Assembly (NCBI GenBank): GCA_040753875.1 | Contig: JBFMDV010000026.1 | Coordinates: 59,579-123,578 of the forward strand | Reading direction: 5' to 3' | DNA length: 64,000 bases | DNA from: Candidatus Zixiibacteriota bacterium | GTDB lineage: Bacteria; Zixibacteria; MSB-5A5; GN15; FEB-12 | Shown here: positions 55,334-64,000 of the stretch, piece after piece | Layout: each line of letters opens with the position of its first letter | Position numbering within the stretch: the first letter of the stretch is position 1 | The notes under the pieces: model-generated | What the model was told of the DNA's origin: nothing | Databases searched by the model: none | Seen by the model: only the letters and a program-made list of their open reading frames with translations | Position numbers and translations under genes: made by a program

Positions 55334-56782
55334 TCAGACTCCCAGCCGTTCTTTGAGCAATCGATTCACCAGTTCCGGATTAGCCTGACCATTGGTAGCT
55401 TTCATTACCTGCCCTACGAAGAAGCCAAATACGTTGGTCTTGCCTGACTTGAGTTTCGCGACATTATCCGGGTTGTCTGCAATAACTCGCTCGACAATCG
55501 GAATGAGCGCCTTGTCATCCGAAATCTGCACGAGTCCTCTTTCGGCGATGATTGATGCCGGTGTCTTTCCTGATACCAGCATTTCTTCCCAGACTGTCTT
55601 GGCTATCTTGCCGGAGATCTCCTTAGCGCCGATCTTGTTCAACAGTTCGGCCAGCATGGCGGGGCGCACGCGGAACGATGCAATATCTTCGCCGGTCTCG
55701 TTAATAATGCCAAGCAGTTCGGTCTGTATCCAGTTCGATGCGGCGAATTTGTCAGCGCAGGCTGCGGCGGTCTGCTCGAAATAATCGGCAAGCACACGAT
55801 TGTCGGTCAGGACGGCGGCATCGTACTCGCGGATTCCGTACTGCGACACGAAACGAGCGGCCCGCGTATCCGGGAACTCCGGCAGCGAGTGTCGGACCTC
55901 AGCGATCCATTCATCGGAAATCAAAAGATTAACCAGATCGGGCTCCGGGAAATAGCGGTAGTCGTGCGACTCTTCTTTGCTGCGCATCGGCTCTGCAGTC
56001 TGCTGCTTCTCGTTCCACAAAAGAGTTTCCTGTTCGACTACGCCACCGTTTTTGAGTAATCCAGTCTGCCGATCAATTTCGAACCTAAGCGAACGCTCTA
56101 CCGCCTTGAAGCTATTGAGGTTCTTGATCTCCGTACGTGTCCCGAAAGCTGCCTCACCAACCGGGCGAACGGAGACGTTGGCATCGCACCGTAAGTGCCC
56201 TTTCTCCATATCGCCCGAACAGACTTCGGTGTACTGAAGGAGTTGCTTCAACTTAACGAGATAACTATATGCCTCTTCAGGGGTCCGGAGGTCTGCCTCA
56301 GTGACTATTTCGACCAGGGGTGTGCCACATCGGTTCAGGTCCACCCGGCTATAGTCCTCGCCTTTCTCGGGATGAAGCGACTTGCCGGCATCTTCTTCAA
56401 GATGAATGCGAATCAGGCGGCAAACCTTCGAGTCCTCCTTGCCGACGCGATAGTGAATTTGACCCCCGACACCAACTGGCCTATCGTACTGCGAAATCTG
56501 ATACCCTTTGGGGAGGTCTGGATAGAAGTAGTTTTTTCGTGCGAACACCGAGCGATTGCGGACAGTCCCTCCCGTTGCGAGAATCGCCCGCATGGCGTAC
56601 TCAACCGCCTTCTTGTTGAGGACCGGTAACGCACCTGGAAGACCCAGGCAGACCGGGCAGGTCAGCGAGTTTGGTGGTTCACCGAACCCGACTTTGCAGC
56701 CGCAGAATATTTTCGATTCGGTCTGAAGTTGCGCGTGGACCTCAAGACCGATCACAGCTTCGTAGCTCGTGTTAGTGCCCAA
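55334..56782 (-). CDS. gatB: Asp-tRNA(Asn)/Glu-tRNA(Gln) amidotransferase subunit B
   Basis: The tRNA-binding and kinase subunit of GatCAB. The 482-residue chain has VIGLEVHAQLQTESKIFCGC at the start, CPVCLGLPGALPVLN, GYQISQYDRPVG and the helical tail YqeY-like domain. The start is TTG, with AGGAGG 11 nt upstream; an ATG at that site is out of frame. No gatC is present in the window. Confidence 0.95.
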   Translation of the reverse strand: MGTNTSYEAVIGLEVHAQLQTESKIFCGCKVGFGEPPNSLTCPVCLGLPGALPVLNKKAVEYAMRAILATGGTVRNRSVFARKNYFYPDLPKGYQISQYDRPVGVGGQIHYRVGKEDSKVCRLIRIHLEEDAGKSLHPEKGEDYSRVDLNRCGTPLVEIVTEADLRTPEEAYSYLVKLKQLLQYTEVCSGDMEKGHLRCDANVSVRPVGEAAFGTRTEIKNLNSFKAVERSLRFEIDRQTGLLKNGGVVEQETLLWNEKQQTAEPMRSKEESHDYRYFPEPDLVNLLISDEWIAEVRHSLPEFPDTRAARFVSQYGIREYDAAVLTDNRVLADYFEQTAAACADKFAASNWIQTELLGIINETGEDIASFRVRPAMLAELLNKIGAKEISGKIAKTVWEEMLVSGKTPASIIAERGLVQISDDKALIPIVERVIADNPDNVAKLKSGKTNVFGFFVGQVMKATNGQANPELVNRLLKERLGV

Positions 56783-56877
56783 CCGGTTCCATTCCTCCTG
56801 AGCGAGAGAATATAGGGAGCGGCGGCGCTGAGGGCAATCGGGAATGCTCGCGCAAATGAGACGCGCTTCGCCTCCGC

Positions 56878-57669
56878 TCAGCGCGACGACAAGCCGCTTA
56901 GGAACGCAGCCAAATCCCGATTGAACCGCTCCGACGCTTCGAGATTCAACATATGGCCGACACCCTCGTATTCGTGCAACACGCTCCCCTTGATCCGTTC
57001 GTGAAGTAGGCGGGCAAGCGGGACGAACACTTTGTCCTCAAGACCAGAGAATATACAGGTTGGGACAGTGATCTTGTGCGCGTCATCAACATCCGGTGGT
57101 GATGGCGGATACTTGCCGCGCATCGGATCACTCCAGATGGCGCCGGTATGGTCGTTGATCATCGTGACCATCAGTTCCTTCACGTCCGACAACTCGTGGC
57201 CGTACCAACTTTCGATGACGCGCAGCCATTCGCGCTTCACCACTTCGATTCCCTTTTCTTTGGCGATCGTGTCAAGACGCGAGAATTTCTTGCCGATATC
57301 GTACCCAGCCGCTCCAGTTGAAACGAGCGTAAGAGATTTGAGGCGGTCCTGATGTTCGAATGCAACGCCCATACCGAGAGAGCCACCCATAGAAAGGCCA
57401 ATCAAGTGGACGTGGTCAATTCTGAGATAATCGAGGAATTTGAGAATCTCCTTCACCCGTTCCGGGCGGCTGTAACCAGTGGCGGGTGCATCGGAAAGCC
57501 CATGCCCGCGCGAATCCAACAGAATCACCCGATACGCGTCAGAAAAAAAAGCCACTTGTGGCTGCCACATGCGGTGGTCGAGGGTGAAGCCGTGGAGAAA
57601 CAGCAACGGCTCGCCGTGGCCGTGTTCTTCGTAGTGGAGGCAGATATTGTCGAGTTGGGCGTAGGGCAT
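56878..57669 (-). CDS. Alpha/beta-hydrolase
   Basis: The 263-residue protein has the fold's motifs: FLHGFTLDHRMW with the oxyanion loop, the nucleophile LIGLSMGGSLG (Ser), an Asp in a GLEDKVF strand and a His in EGVGHMLN. It resembles esterases and 3-oxoadipate enol-lactonase, but the substrate is open. The start at 57669 is an ATG; the frame reaches a TTG five codons earlier. It separates gatA and gatB. Confidence 0.83.
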   Translation of the reverse strand: MPYAQLDNICLHYEEHGHGEPLLFLHGFTLDHRMWQPQVAFFSDAYRVILLDSRGHGLSDAPATGYSRPERVKEILKFLDYLRIDHVHLIGLSMGGSLGMGVAFEHQDRLKSLTLVSTGAAGYDIGKKFSRLDTIAKEKGIEVVKREWLRVIESWYGHELSDVKELMVTMINDHTGAIWSDPMRGKYPPSPPDVDDAHKITVPTCIFSGLEDKVFVPLARLLHERIKGSVLHEYEGVGHMLNLEASERFNRDLAAFLSGLSSR

Positions 57670-57685
57670 GGATAGCTGCTTCAAA

Positions 57686-57802
57686 TGCGTCAGGTCACAC
57701 GCTCGGAAGCCTCGCGCAGGACCTGACGCAACGACTGTAGTCTCTCACCAAATTGGAGTGCCGGGTTTCTTCGTCGCGCTATGCGCGCGACTTCGGAACC
57801 CG
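57686..57802. repeat. Pair of palindromic elements behind gatA
   Basis: Between the hydrolase start and the gatA stop lie two dyads. The first has perfect 11-nt arms (57686-57696 TGCGTCAGGTC, 57720-57730 GACCTGACGCA) around a 23-nt core. The second is a nested hairpin with CGGGTT/AACCCG (57762-57767, 57797-57802) and GTCGCGC/GCGCGAC (57773-57779, 57785-57791). They are not followed by T runs and may be REP-like elements or mRNA stabilisers. Confidence 0.55.
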
Positions 57803-57804
57803 AC

Positions 57805-59244
57805 CTACCGTGCAATCAACTTCTCTAACATCCGCGCGATTTGGAACAGCGACAGTTCATCCATGTATTTCGCCATGAACTGAACTCCCACAGGGCGACC
57901 ATCCGGGACTTCACCAAATGGAATCGAAATGGCCGGGATGCCTGCGAGGTTTGCGGAAACCGTGTAGACATCGGAGAGATACATAGCAAGAGGATCGTTG
58001 ATCTTCTCCCCCAGCTTGAATGCCGGTGTCGGCGCAGTTGGGCTGATGATCAGATCAACCGTTTGAAATGCCCGCTCGAAATCGCGGCGCAACAGCTCGC
58101 GCACTTTGGAGGCCTTGATATAGTACTCATCGTAGTAGCCCGATGACAAAGCATAGGTACCGAGCATGATCCGGCGCTTGACTTCGGCTCCGAAGCCCGC
58201 TGCACGGGTGGTGCTGTACATCTCTGCAAGCTCCTTCTTGTCCGCTTCGCGGAGACCGTACTTGACACCATCGAATCGGGCCAGGTTGGCGGACGCCTCG
58301 GCGCAGGCGACTACATAGTAGATGGCAATTCCCTTGTCGGTCATAGGGAGCGAAATATCGATCACGCGATGACCTTCGTTCTTGAGCGCATTGATCGCAC
58401 TCTGCACGACAGCATTAACCTCCGGGTCGAGCCCCTCGGTGAAATACTCACGCGGAACGCCGATCGTGAATTTCTTGTCGGTGTCGAGAAGTGATGGATA
58501 GTCTGGGTGATCGAATGCGACCGAGGTCGAGTCATGCGGGTCGCGACCGGCGATGACGCCGTACGCGAGTGCCAGGTCTTCCACGTTGCGTGCAAACGGT
58601 CCGATCTGATCCGTGGAAGAAGCAAAGGCCACCAGGCCATATCGTGACACGGCACCATACGATGGCTTCAGACCATAGACCCCGCAAAAAGAGGCGGGCT
58701 GTCGTACCGAGCCGCCGGTCTCTGAACCGAGCGCAACCGGCACGATACCCGCCGCCACCGCAGCCGCCGAGCCGCCGGATGAGCCACCGGGTGCGAGATC
58801 GTGGCGAACAGGATTTTTGACCGGGCCGAAGTATGAGTTTTCGGTAGACGAACCCATCGCGAACTCATCGAGATTGGTCTTGCCTATAATGACCGCTCCA
58901 GCCTCGATCAGTCGTCTGACGACCGTGGCATCATACGGCGGAATATAGCCGTCGAGGATATGCGAGCCACAGGTGCAGGGGTAATCGGTGTAGCTGATGT
59001 TGTCCTTAATGGCAATCGGCACGCCGGCAAGAGGACCAACCTGCTCGCCAGCTTTCACCTTCTGATCGATAGCAGCCGCCTGAGCAAGTGCTTTCTTTTC
59101 GCAGAGCGTGATGAAGGCGTTGAGTTGTTTGCCCGTAGTCTGGGCGTACTGGATAGCTTCACGGGCGAGATCGGTTGCCGACTTTCCCATCGAGGTCGTT
59201 AGACTGACAATCTCAGCGGCCGAGACTCTGGTGGAATTAAGCAT
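57805..59244 (-). CDS. gatA: Asp-tRNA(Asn)/Glu-tRNA(Gln) amidotransferase subunit A
   Basis: The amidase subunit that frees ammonia from glutamine. The 479-residue chain has the amidase signature GGSSGGSAAAVAAG, the catalytic Lys in GVPIAIKDNI and the two Ser in the GSSGGS and GSETGGSVRQPA loops. Start at 59244 with no clear ribosome site. It is first in the gat-pur run. Confidence 0.97.
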   Translation of the reverse strand: MLNSTRVSAAEIVSLTTSMGKSATDLAREAIQYAQTTGKQLNAFITLCEKKALAQAAAIDQKVKAGEQVGPLAGVPIAIKDNISYTDYPCTCGSHILDGYIPPYDATVVRRLIEAGAVIIGKTNLDEFAMGSSTENSYFGPVKNPVRHDLAPGGSSGGSAAAVAAGIVPVALGSETGGSVRQPASFCGVYGLKPSYGAVSRYGLVAFASSTDQIGPFARNVEDLALAYGVIAGRDPHDSTSVAFDHPDYPSLLDTDKKFTIGVPREYFTEGLDPEVNAVVQSAINALKNEGHRVIDISLPMTDKGIAIYYVVACAEASANLARFDGVKYGLREADKKELAEMYSTTRAAGFGAEVKRRIMLGTYALSSGYYDEYYIKASKVRELLRRDFERAFQTVDLIISPTAPTPAFKLGEKINDPLAMYLSDVYTVSANLAGIPAISIPFGEVPDGRPVGVQFMAKYMDELSLFQIARMLEKLIAR

Positions 59245-59297
59245 GACGAGAATATAGAAGTTGACACCCCAATATCAAGTGCGCTGAAACTATTCAT

Positions 59298-59327
59298 CAA
59301 GAAGGCGGAACCAGAAGCGGTTCCGCC
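59298..59327 (-). terminator. Terminator of glnA
   Basis: On the minus strand GGCGGAACC pairs with GGTTCCGCC (9 bp, 6-nt loop) followed by TTCTTG, 31 nt behind the glnA stop. The T run is poor. Confidence 0.65.
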
Positions 59328-59358
59328 CTACAATTGAGGAATTGAAGCTGCGGCACAC

Positions 59359-60684
59359 CTACAGCATCGGCAAATACTTGGCCAGTTCGTGGCCGCTGAC
59401 GTGGATGCGGTAGTCGTCCCACTCGATCCGCTTGTTGGCGATCAGCTTCGTGAACACGTGCTCGCCCAGCGTTTCGCGAACGATTGCGGATTTCTCGGCC
59501 AGGTCAATCGCCTCGGCCAATGAACCGGGCAGAGTTCCGATCTTGACTTTCGCCTTCTGCTCCGGAGTCATCTCAAAGATGTTCTCCTCCACCGGCTTGG
59601 GGAGTTCGTACGTGCTTTCGATTCCCTTCAACCCGGCTGCAAGGATGCAGGCGAACGCCAGATATGGATTGGCCGACGGGTCCGGCGAACGGAGTTCGAT
59701 ACGAGTCGCCTTTTCTTTGCCAAGTCGATACTGCGGTACTCGAACTAAGCTGGAGCGGTTGCGTCGGCCCCAACTGATATAGACCGGAGCCTCATAACCC
59801 GGCACCAGGCGCTTGTAGGAGTTCACCCACTGATTGAGTATCAGCGTAATTTCGCGGACGTGTGTGAGAATCCCAGCGGTGAAATTGCGCGCGGTCTTGG
59901 AAAGATTGTATTCCGACTTGGGGTCGAAAAACAGGTTCTTGTCCCCTTTGAACAGCGACATGTGGCAGTGCATGCCGGAGCCGTTCTCGCCAAAGATCGG
60001 TTTGGGCATGAAGGTAGCATACGTGTCGTTTTCCAGCGCGACTTCTTTCACGATGAACTTGTACACCTGCGCAAAGTCCGCCATCACCAGCGCTTCCTGA
60101 TATTTGAGGTCGATTTCGTGCTGGCTGGGGGCAACCTCGTGGTGCGAGCATTCGACCGGTATATCCATCAGTTCGAGCGCGTTGACGGTCTTCTTACGAA
60201 GCTGCGTGCCGACATCGACCGACTCGTAGTCAAAATAACCGGCATTATCCAGAAGACCGGTTTCTTTGTCGTTTTCGAAATAGAAGTATTCAAGCTCCGG
60301 GCCCACATAGAAAGTCCAGCCCTTGTCTTTGAGCTTGGAAAGCTGGCGTTTGAGCACCCACCGCGGGTCACCATCGTACGGGGTGCCATCGGGATTCTGG
60401 ATGTCGCAGAACATCATGGCCACTTTTTCACCAGCGATTTCCCATGGAATTATGCGAAACGTAAGTGGGTCGGGAATCGCCATCAGGTCTGATTCGTCGA
60501 TACGGGCGAATCCCTCAACGGAGGAACCGTCGAACCCCTGCCCCTCGGCGAGGACCTGCTCAAACTCCGAGCGGGTGATGGACATCCCTTTAATCTTGCC
60601 CAGGATATCGGTGAAGCAGAGGCGGATATAGCGGACACCGGCCTCATCGACTAATCTTAAAACGTCTTCTTTGGTTTTGGTCAT
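59359..60684 (-). CDS. glnA: Glutamine synthetase, type I-alpha
   Basis: Makes glutamine from glutamate, ammonia and ATP. At 441 residues this is the GSI-alpha type: FDGSSVEGFARIDESDL with the Arg of the feedback-inhibited Bacillus enzyme, GPELEYF, HHEVAPSQHEID, and NRSSLVRVP. The adenylylation loop of the beta type is absent (EMTPEQKAKV instead), so control is likely by feedback or transcription. The ATG has CAGGAG 7 nt upstream. Confidence 0.96.
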   Translation of the reverse strand: MTKTKEDVLRLVDEAGVRYIRLCFTDILGKIKGMSITRSEFEQVLAEGQGFDGSSVEGFARIDESDLMAIPDPLTFRIIPWEIAGEKVAMMFCDIQNPDGTPYDGDPRWVLKRQLSKLKDKGWTFYVGPELEYFYFENDKETGLLDNAGYFDYESVDVGTQLRKKTVNALELMDIPVECSHHEVAPSQHEIDLKYQEALVMADFAQVYKFIVKEVALENDTYATFMPKPIFGENGSGMHCHMSLFKGDKNLFFDPKSEYNLSKTARNFTAGILTHVREITLILNQWVNSYKRLVPGYEAPVYISWGRRNRSSLVRVPQYRLGKEKATRIELRSPDPSANPYLAFACILAAGLKGIESTYELPKPVEENIFEMTPEQKAKVKIGTLPGSLAEAIDLAEKSAIVRETLGEHVFTKLIANKRIEWDDYRIHVSGHELAKYLPML

Positions 60685-60756
60685 GGCTCTATGCTCCTGT
60701 CTGAGTTATGTATCGAACCGGAAAGGCCGAAATTTATGGTGGGGCGTTTCCGGCGC

Positions 60757-60885
60757 AATTAAAATCTGTCCCAAATTGGTCCACGGGCTGTGCCCGTTTT
60801 ACCTCGTCGCGTGAATCGCCAGACTGTGACAGATTTGACCGTTTACGCCGGTCCCGGTCGGTCCTCGTCTGAACCTTTAATTGGG
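60757..60885. repeat. Nested inverted repeats in the glnA upstream region
   Basis: AAATCTGTC (60762-60770) and GACAGATTT (60828-60836) are perfect 9-nt arms. An outer pair AATTAAA and TTTAATT (60757-60763 and about 60876-60882) flanks them, and a hairpin ACGGGC-TGT-GCCCGT with TTTT after it (60783-60799) lies inside. It is compact and may be a small repeated element or a regulated leader; I see no gene here. Confidence 0.4.
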
Positions 60886-60895
60886 AACTGTAAGA

Positions 60896-61387
60896 CTATT
60901 CTAATGAAAGGGTTATCTTTTTGCTCGCCGGGGCGAGCTGTCGGGTCTGGATGCCGGCCATCTGGAAAATTCTCTGGGCAGCAATAAACTTATCGTCGTG
61001 GGCGTATTTGTCCGAAAGGAAGACCACCTCTTTGATCCCGACCTGGACGATCAGCTTGGCGCACTCGTTACAGGGGTAAAGCGAGACATACATAGTGGCG
61101 CCATCGAGGTCCGGCTTGTTGGAGGCGTTGGTGATGGCGTTCATCTCGGCGTGGCAGACGTACGGGTATTTGGTGTCGAGGAACGCCCCTTCCCTGGCCC
61201 AGGGGAGTTCGTCATCGGAGCAGCCGACCGGAAAGCCGTTGTAGCCTATGCCGATAATCCGCTTGTTGCGATTGACAATGCAGGCGCCGACCTGCGTGCC
61301 GGGGTCTTTGGACCGGTGGGCGGAGAGCTGGGCGACGGCCATAAAATAGTCATCCCAACTGATATAGTCGGTCCGTTTTGCTGACAT
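60896..61387 (-). CDS. dCMP deaminase
   Basis: Zinc enzyme that deaminates dCMP to dUMP for dTMP synthesis. The 163-residue protein has VCHAEMNAI (His ligand and proton-shuttle Glu) and [10 protein letters not shown] (two Cys ligands), and an N-terminal [12 protein letters not shown]. Only the last 163 residues of a longer open frame have the family character; the MSAKRTDY start at 61387 is preferred. Confidence 0.93.
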   Translation of the reverse strand: MSAKRTDYISWDDYFMAVAQLSAHRSKDPGTQVGACIVNRNKRIIGIGYNGFPVGCSDDELPWAREGAFLDTKYPYVCHAEMNAITNASNKPDLDGATMYVSLYPCNECAKLIVQVGIKEVVFLSDKYAHDDKFIAAQRIFQMAGIQTRQLAPASKKITLSLE

Positions 61388-61458
61388 TGGCGGAAGGTAA
61401 ACGATTTTGAACCGAAGGTCAAGCTGACCGTGCGCGCCGGATCGGAAATTTGCTGCAG

Positions 61459-62499
61459 TCAGTCTGTGCGAGCTTGCCGGCGGTTCGCTTTCAACGCGCT
61501 GAACCGGACCAGCGAGCGGCTCTTTTCGTCCCACAGACGGTATTGCAGTGATTTGAAGCTGGACCAAAAACCAATGGTGGGTGTCCGCTTGAACACCGGC
61601 ATCGCCCGGTGGCATCTGGGCAAGCGATAATTGGGAATGCGGGAGTTCAGGTGATGCACGTGGTGAAAACCGATATTGCCCGTGAACCAGTTGAGCACGG
61701 CAGGAAGACAATAGTATGAACCGCCCTCTATTGATGCCTGCACATGATTCCACTCATGGCTGCGTACCCAGTAGACACCTTCGAATTGATGTTGGACATA
61801 GAACAACCAGATTCCGGACATAAGCGCGAAAAACAGCATCGGCAACTGGATCACCAGATAGGGCTTAAGATCAATCCCCCAGATGGCCAGAGCCGTAACT
61901 GCTGCGACCGCGAGATTCGTACCGTACACGCTCATCCGTTCTGCGCGGTTGGCTTTCCGCCGGACAAAGCGGTGCGTGATGAGGGCTATGAACAGCGGTC
62001 CCAATCCGAACATGACGAGCGGGTTCCGATACAATCGATACTGCAAGCGCTGGAACCGCGACGCGCGCTCGTATTCTTCGATCGTCATCATCCAGACATC
62101 GCCGAACCCGCGCTTGTCGAGATTGGCCGAGGTAGCATGGTGTTTGGCGTGCGAGTTCCGCCAATACAGATACGGGGTATAGGTTAGAATGCCGCAGATC
62201 ACGCCGACGATATGATTTGCCTTCGGCGAGGCGAAAAATGAGCCGTGTCCGCAATCATGGAAAATGATAAACACGCGTACCAAAAAGCCGGCCGCGAGCA
62301 GAATGATTGGAATGGTCAGCCAATACGAATACTCGAGACTGATGACCGCCAGCCACCAGAGTCCGAGATATGGGATTATCGAGTTGGCGAACTGCCAGAG
62401 CCCTTTCCAGGTGTTGGGGTGCTGATATCGCGTCAGTTGGGCGGTAATAGCGGTGGCGGTGGTATGATCGATTGCCGGCAATTCAAGCGTCTTGGTCAT
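61459..62499 (-). CDS. Membrane fatty-acid desaturase
   Basis: The 346-residue protein has the three His boxes of diiron desaturases: HDCGHGS, HAKHH and HHVHH, and about four membrane helices. It puts cis double bonds into phospholipid or acyl-CoA chains using O2, so the organism meets oxygen at least sometimes. The position specificity (delta-12 like by box spacing) is not certain. The ribosome site is weak. Confidence 0.92.
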   Translation of the reverse strand: MTKTLELPAIDHTTATAITAQLTRYQHPNTWKGLWQFANSIIPYLGLWWLAVISLEYSYWLTIPIILLAAGFLVRVFIIFHDCGHGSFFASPKANHIVGVICGILTYTPYLYWRNSHAKHHATSANLDKRGFGDVWMMTIEEYERASRFQRLQYRLYRNPLVMFGLGPLFIALITHRFVRRKANRAERMSVYGTNLAVAAVTALAIWGIDLKPYLVIQLPMLFFALMSGIWLFYVQHQFEGVYWVRSHEWNHVQASIEGGSYYCLPAVLNWFTGNIGFHHVHHLNSRIPNYRLPRCHRAMPVFKRTPTIGFWSSFKSLQYRLWDEKSRSLVRFSALKANRRQARTD

Positions 62500-62562
62500 C
62501 CATTATGTCCGGAGCATTAAGGTTCTTGTCAAGGCGCGCGTCAGCCGGCCCGGCTCACTCCG

Positions 62563-62811
62563 CTATTGCTCTTTGCGGTGCGCTTCTTTAACCCTGAGCA
62601 GATGCCCGTGGATGGTCGCATCGTTGAGCTTCAAAATGGCGGCGTGACCATCCTGGTCAACCGTCATGTCGACAAAGGCGAATCCGCGCGAGGTACCGTC
62701 AGCGGTGTGACGCGCCACGTTGACATGGGTCACTTCGCCGAACGGCAAAAATGCCTGCCGCAGGTCCTCTTCGGCAGTATGCATGGCCAGATTTCCCACG
62801 AATATCTTCAT
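62563..62811 (-). CDS. RRM RNA-binding protein 1
   Basis: The 82-residue single-domain protein has RNP2 IFVGNL at the start and RNP1 RGFAFVDM. Small RRM proteins in bacteria are often cold-induced RNA chaperones. AAAGGAG lies 6 nt before the start. First of three tandem paralogues; it lies 11 nt behind the second. Confidence 0.94.
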   Translation of the reverse strand: MKIFVGNLAMHTAEEDLRQAFLPFGEVTHVNVARHTADGTSRGFAFVDMTVDQDGHAAILKLNDATIHGHLLRVKEAHRKEQ

Positions 62812-62822
62812 GGGGACTCCTT

Positions 62823-63194
62823 TCAGTGGGGGCGACCGCCAAACCGTGGTTTCGAGCCTCGTTTGCCGCCCCGTTTACCGGTGTTGCGCCTGCGGGAGTC
62901 ATGTCCCCCGCGTCCGCGCGAAAACGAATTAAAGTCGCGTCGCGGTCGCTCGGGCATTGGCCGTGCCTCGTTGACCGCCATTGCGCGCGACATAAAGTCC
63001 TTCCCGTTCAGTTCATTGATCGCCGCCTGGGCTTCGGACTTCGATGACATCTCTACAAAGCCAAACCCGCGTGGTTCGGAACTAAATCGGTCTTTCACGA
63101 TCGCAGCCGACATAACCGTTCCGAACGGCTCGAAAACTTTCCGCAGATCTTCGTCGGTCACGTCAAAGGCCAGATTGCCAACAAAAAGCTTCAT
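62823..63194 (-). CDS. RRM RNA-binding protein 2 with Arg/Gly tail
   Basis: RNP2 LFVGNL, RNP1 RGFGFVEM, followed by a basic and Gly-rich tail of about 50 residues (RRNTGKRGGKRGSKP), like eukaryotic glycine-rich RNA-binding proteins. 123 residues. GGAG precedes the ATG. Confidence 0.94.
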   Translation of the reverse strand: MKLFVGNLAFDVTDEDLRKVFEPFGTVMSAAIVKDRFSSEPRGFGFVEMSSKSEAQAAINELNGKDFMSRAMAVNEARPMPERPRRDFNSFSRGRGGHDSRRRNTGKRGGKRGSKPRFGGRPH

Positions 63195-63232
63195 TCATTT
63201 CTCCATATGGGGCCAAACGAAAACAGATACAC

Positions 63233-63270
63233 TGGACGAGGATCCGGAGTGAACTCCGGATTCCCGTCCA
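63233..63270 (-). other. Long hairpin in the leader of RRM gene 2
   Basis: An 18-nt arm (63233-63250) pairs with 63253-63270, with two mismatched positions and a 2-nt loop. It lies 38 nt before the RRM 2 start and 28 nt behind the RRM 3 stop, and has only a loose T-rich stretch after it. It may be a weak terminator or a leader structure. Confidence 0.55.
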
Positions 63271-63298
63271 CGAACTTAAGCGCTGAGCCCGGTTGTTA

Positions 63299-63598
63299 TT
63301 ACCAGGAGCGGTTGTAACCGCCGCCGCCGCCGGAGCGACGACCGCCGCCGCCATCTGTCTTCGGACGGGCTTCATTGACAGTCAACGTGCGACCACCAAG
63401 CTCGGTGCCGTTCAGCCCATTGAGCGCGGCCTGGCCGTGCTCTTTGGACGCGAACTCGACAAAGCCGAACCCTTTGGGCTCGTTTGTCATCCGGTCGATG
63501 ATGATGTTGACCTTGGTAACCTCTCCGTACTTCTCGAACGCCTGCCGAAGCTCTGCTTCGGTGGTCTGGCGCGACAGGTTGCCGACATAGATATTCAT
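63299..63598 (-). CDS. RRM RNA-binding protein 3 with Gly-rich tail
   Basis: 99 residues: RNP2 IYVGNL, RNP1 KGFGFVEF, then a short Gly/Arg-rich tail ending GGGGGYNRSW. GAGGAG lies 6 nt before the ATG. The first to be transcribed; the three genes share the same fold and are likely duplications. Confidence 0.95.
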   Translation of the reverse strand: MNIYVGNLSRQTTEAELRQAFEKYGEVTKVNIIIDRMTNEPKGFGFVEFASKEHGQAALNGLNGTELGGRTLTVNEARPKTDGGGGRRSGGGGGYNRSW

Positions 63599-64000
63599 GT
63601 ACTCTCCTCGAGTATGTTGCCCCTGGCGCTATCGGTGGGTATTTCCGCCGCTGACACCAAGGCAATGGTTCATGCGCACAATTGCGCCGTCGTCGCCAGA
63701 TTAAGATTTGTCAAGGATTGATCGTTGGATACAAAGCTTGAGAAAAAGATAATAAGGGACATCAACAGTTTTCTTCGCGTTTCAACGCTGACTAATATAG
63801 TCAATGTTGAGCCAAACGCCTACTACTAAAACGTCTTGGCTCAAAAATAGTTCCTGGTCATTTCTTTCCCCTTTTGGGTCTGTCGGTGAGGTTTTATTCC
63901 CATCTGACGGCGGTATCGGCGTGGGGGGGGGGGGGGGGGGGGGGGGGGCGGGCCGCAGCCCCCCCCACCACCCGGCAAAACAACCAACGGACAACCCCCG
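63599..64000. other. Right end: leader region, then low-quality contig end
   Basis: From 63599 to about 63780 lies the upstream region of the RRM genes, with a TTGACA at 63711-63716 on the minus strand but no matching -10. From 63923 to 63948 there are 26 G in a row, then C-rich sequence to the end. No gene is supported. Confidence 0.6.

Noticed and set aside
61388..61753. N-terminal extension of the dCMP deaminase frame
   Set aside because: No family similarity; it overlaps the end of the desaturase gene in another frame.
63782..63994. 70-codon open frame crossing the poly-G run
   Set aside because: Composed of Pro repeats made by the G run, which is probably an artefact.
1..64000. CRISPR array, prophage, IS element or defence island
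   Set aside because: No spaced direct repeats, transposase, integrase, capsid or restriction genes were seen on either strand.

Overview
The window is about 57% GC and almost wall-to-wall coding: 58 complete protein genes plus one cut by the left edge, most of them on the minus strand. The bacterium is diderm: there is a TonB-dependent receptor, an MlaE/MlaF lipid transport pair, outer-membrane beta-barrels and several lipoproteins. The low-oxygen style 2-oxoglutarate:ferredoxin oxidoreductase, haem-bearing lipoproteins with Calx-beta domains and the general gene mix suggest an uncultured lineage of the FCB group (Zixibacteria-like). That placement is inference; there is no rRNA, tRNA, IS element, prophage or CRISPR array in the window. 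The right end finishes in a 26-nt G run that looks like a damaged contig end.

Layout. 1-5.9 kb: start of a TPR-like secreted protein, a tiny membrane protein, a secreted protein with repeated TonB-C-like modules, a Wzx-type flippase and a fused E1 2-oxoacid dehydrogenase. 6-11.1 kb: S9 peptidase, STAS-like protein, and a BtuB-like receptor behind a cobalamin riboswitch. 11.1-18 kb: dxr-rseP-lepB-DUF1573-ccmA-ccmB-aspartyl protease, preceded by a periplasmic cyclophilin. 18-22.7 kb: a lipoprotein, a barrel protein, then a plus-strand pair of divergent 3-hydroxyacyl-CoA dehydrogenase and acetate kinase. 22.7-35.4 kb: a very long co-directional run with cDPG-synthetase-like protein, carbamate kinase, CCA/poly(A) polymerase, sucC, sucD, korDABC, ndk, a LarA-type nickel racemase, mdh and icd, which carries most of the C4/C5 half of the TCA cycle. 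35.5-38.1 kb: aldehyde dehydrogenase and a small barrel. 38.1-49.5 kb: another long run: YceI, smg, coaBC, UDG, dnaB, mlaE, mlaF, radA, tgt, GT39, AlkA. 49.5-52.2 kb: three haem-motif surface proteins. 52.2-59.2 kb: gatA, hydrolase, gatB, purN, purC, purH. 59.3-63.6 kb: glutamine synthetase, dCMP deaminase, fatty-acid desaturase and three tandem RRM proteins.

How it fits together. icd makes 2-oxoglutarate and NADPH, korABCD makes succinyl-CoA with reduced ferredoxin, sucCD makes succinate and NTP, ndk balances nucleotides and mdh handles malate; all of these could equally run in the reductive direction. The CcmAB pair could supply haem for the CXXCH proteins at 49.5-52.2 kb. The most novel-looking parts are the Calx-beta/cytochrome/barrel gene trio, the histone-H1-like lysine tail on SucD, the LarA homologue with complete pincer residues inside a TCA operon, the two-lobed aspartyl protease with one damaged active site, the triplicated TonB-C-like protein, and an apparently leaderless dnaB promoter.
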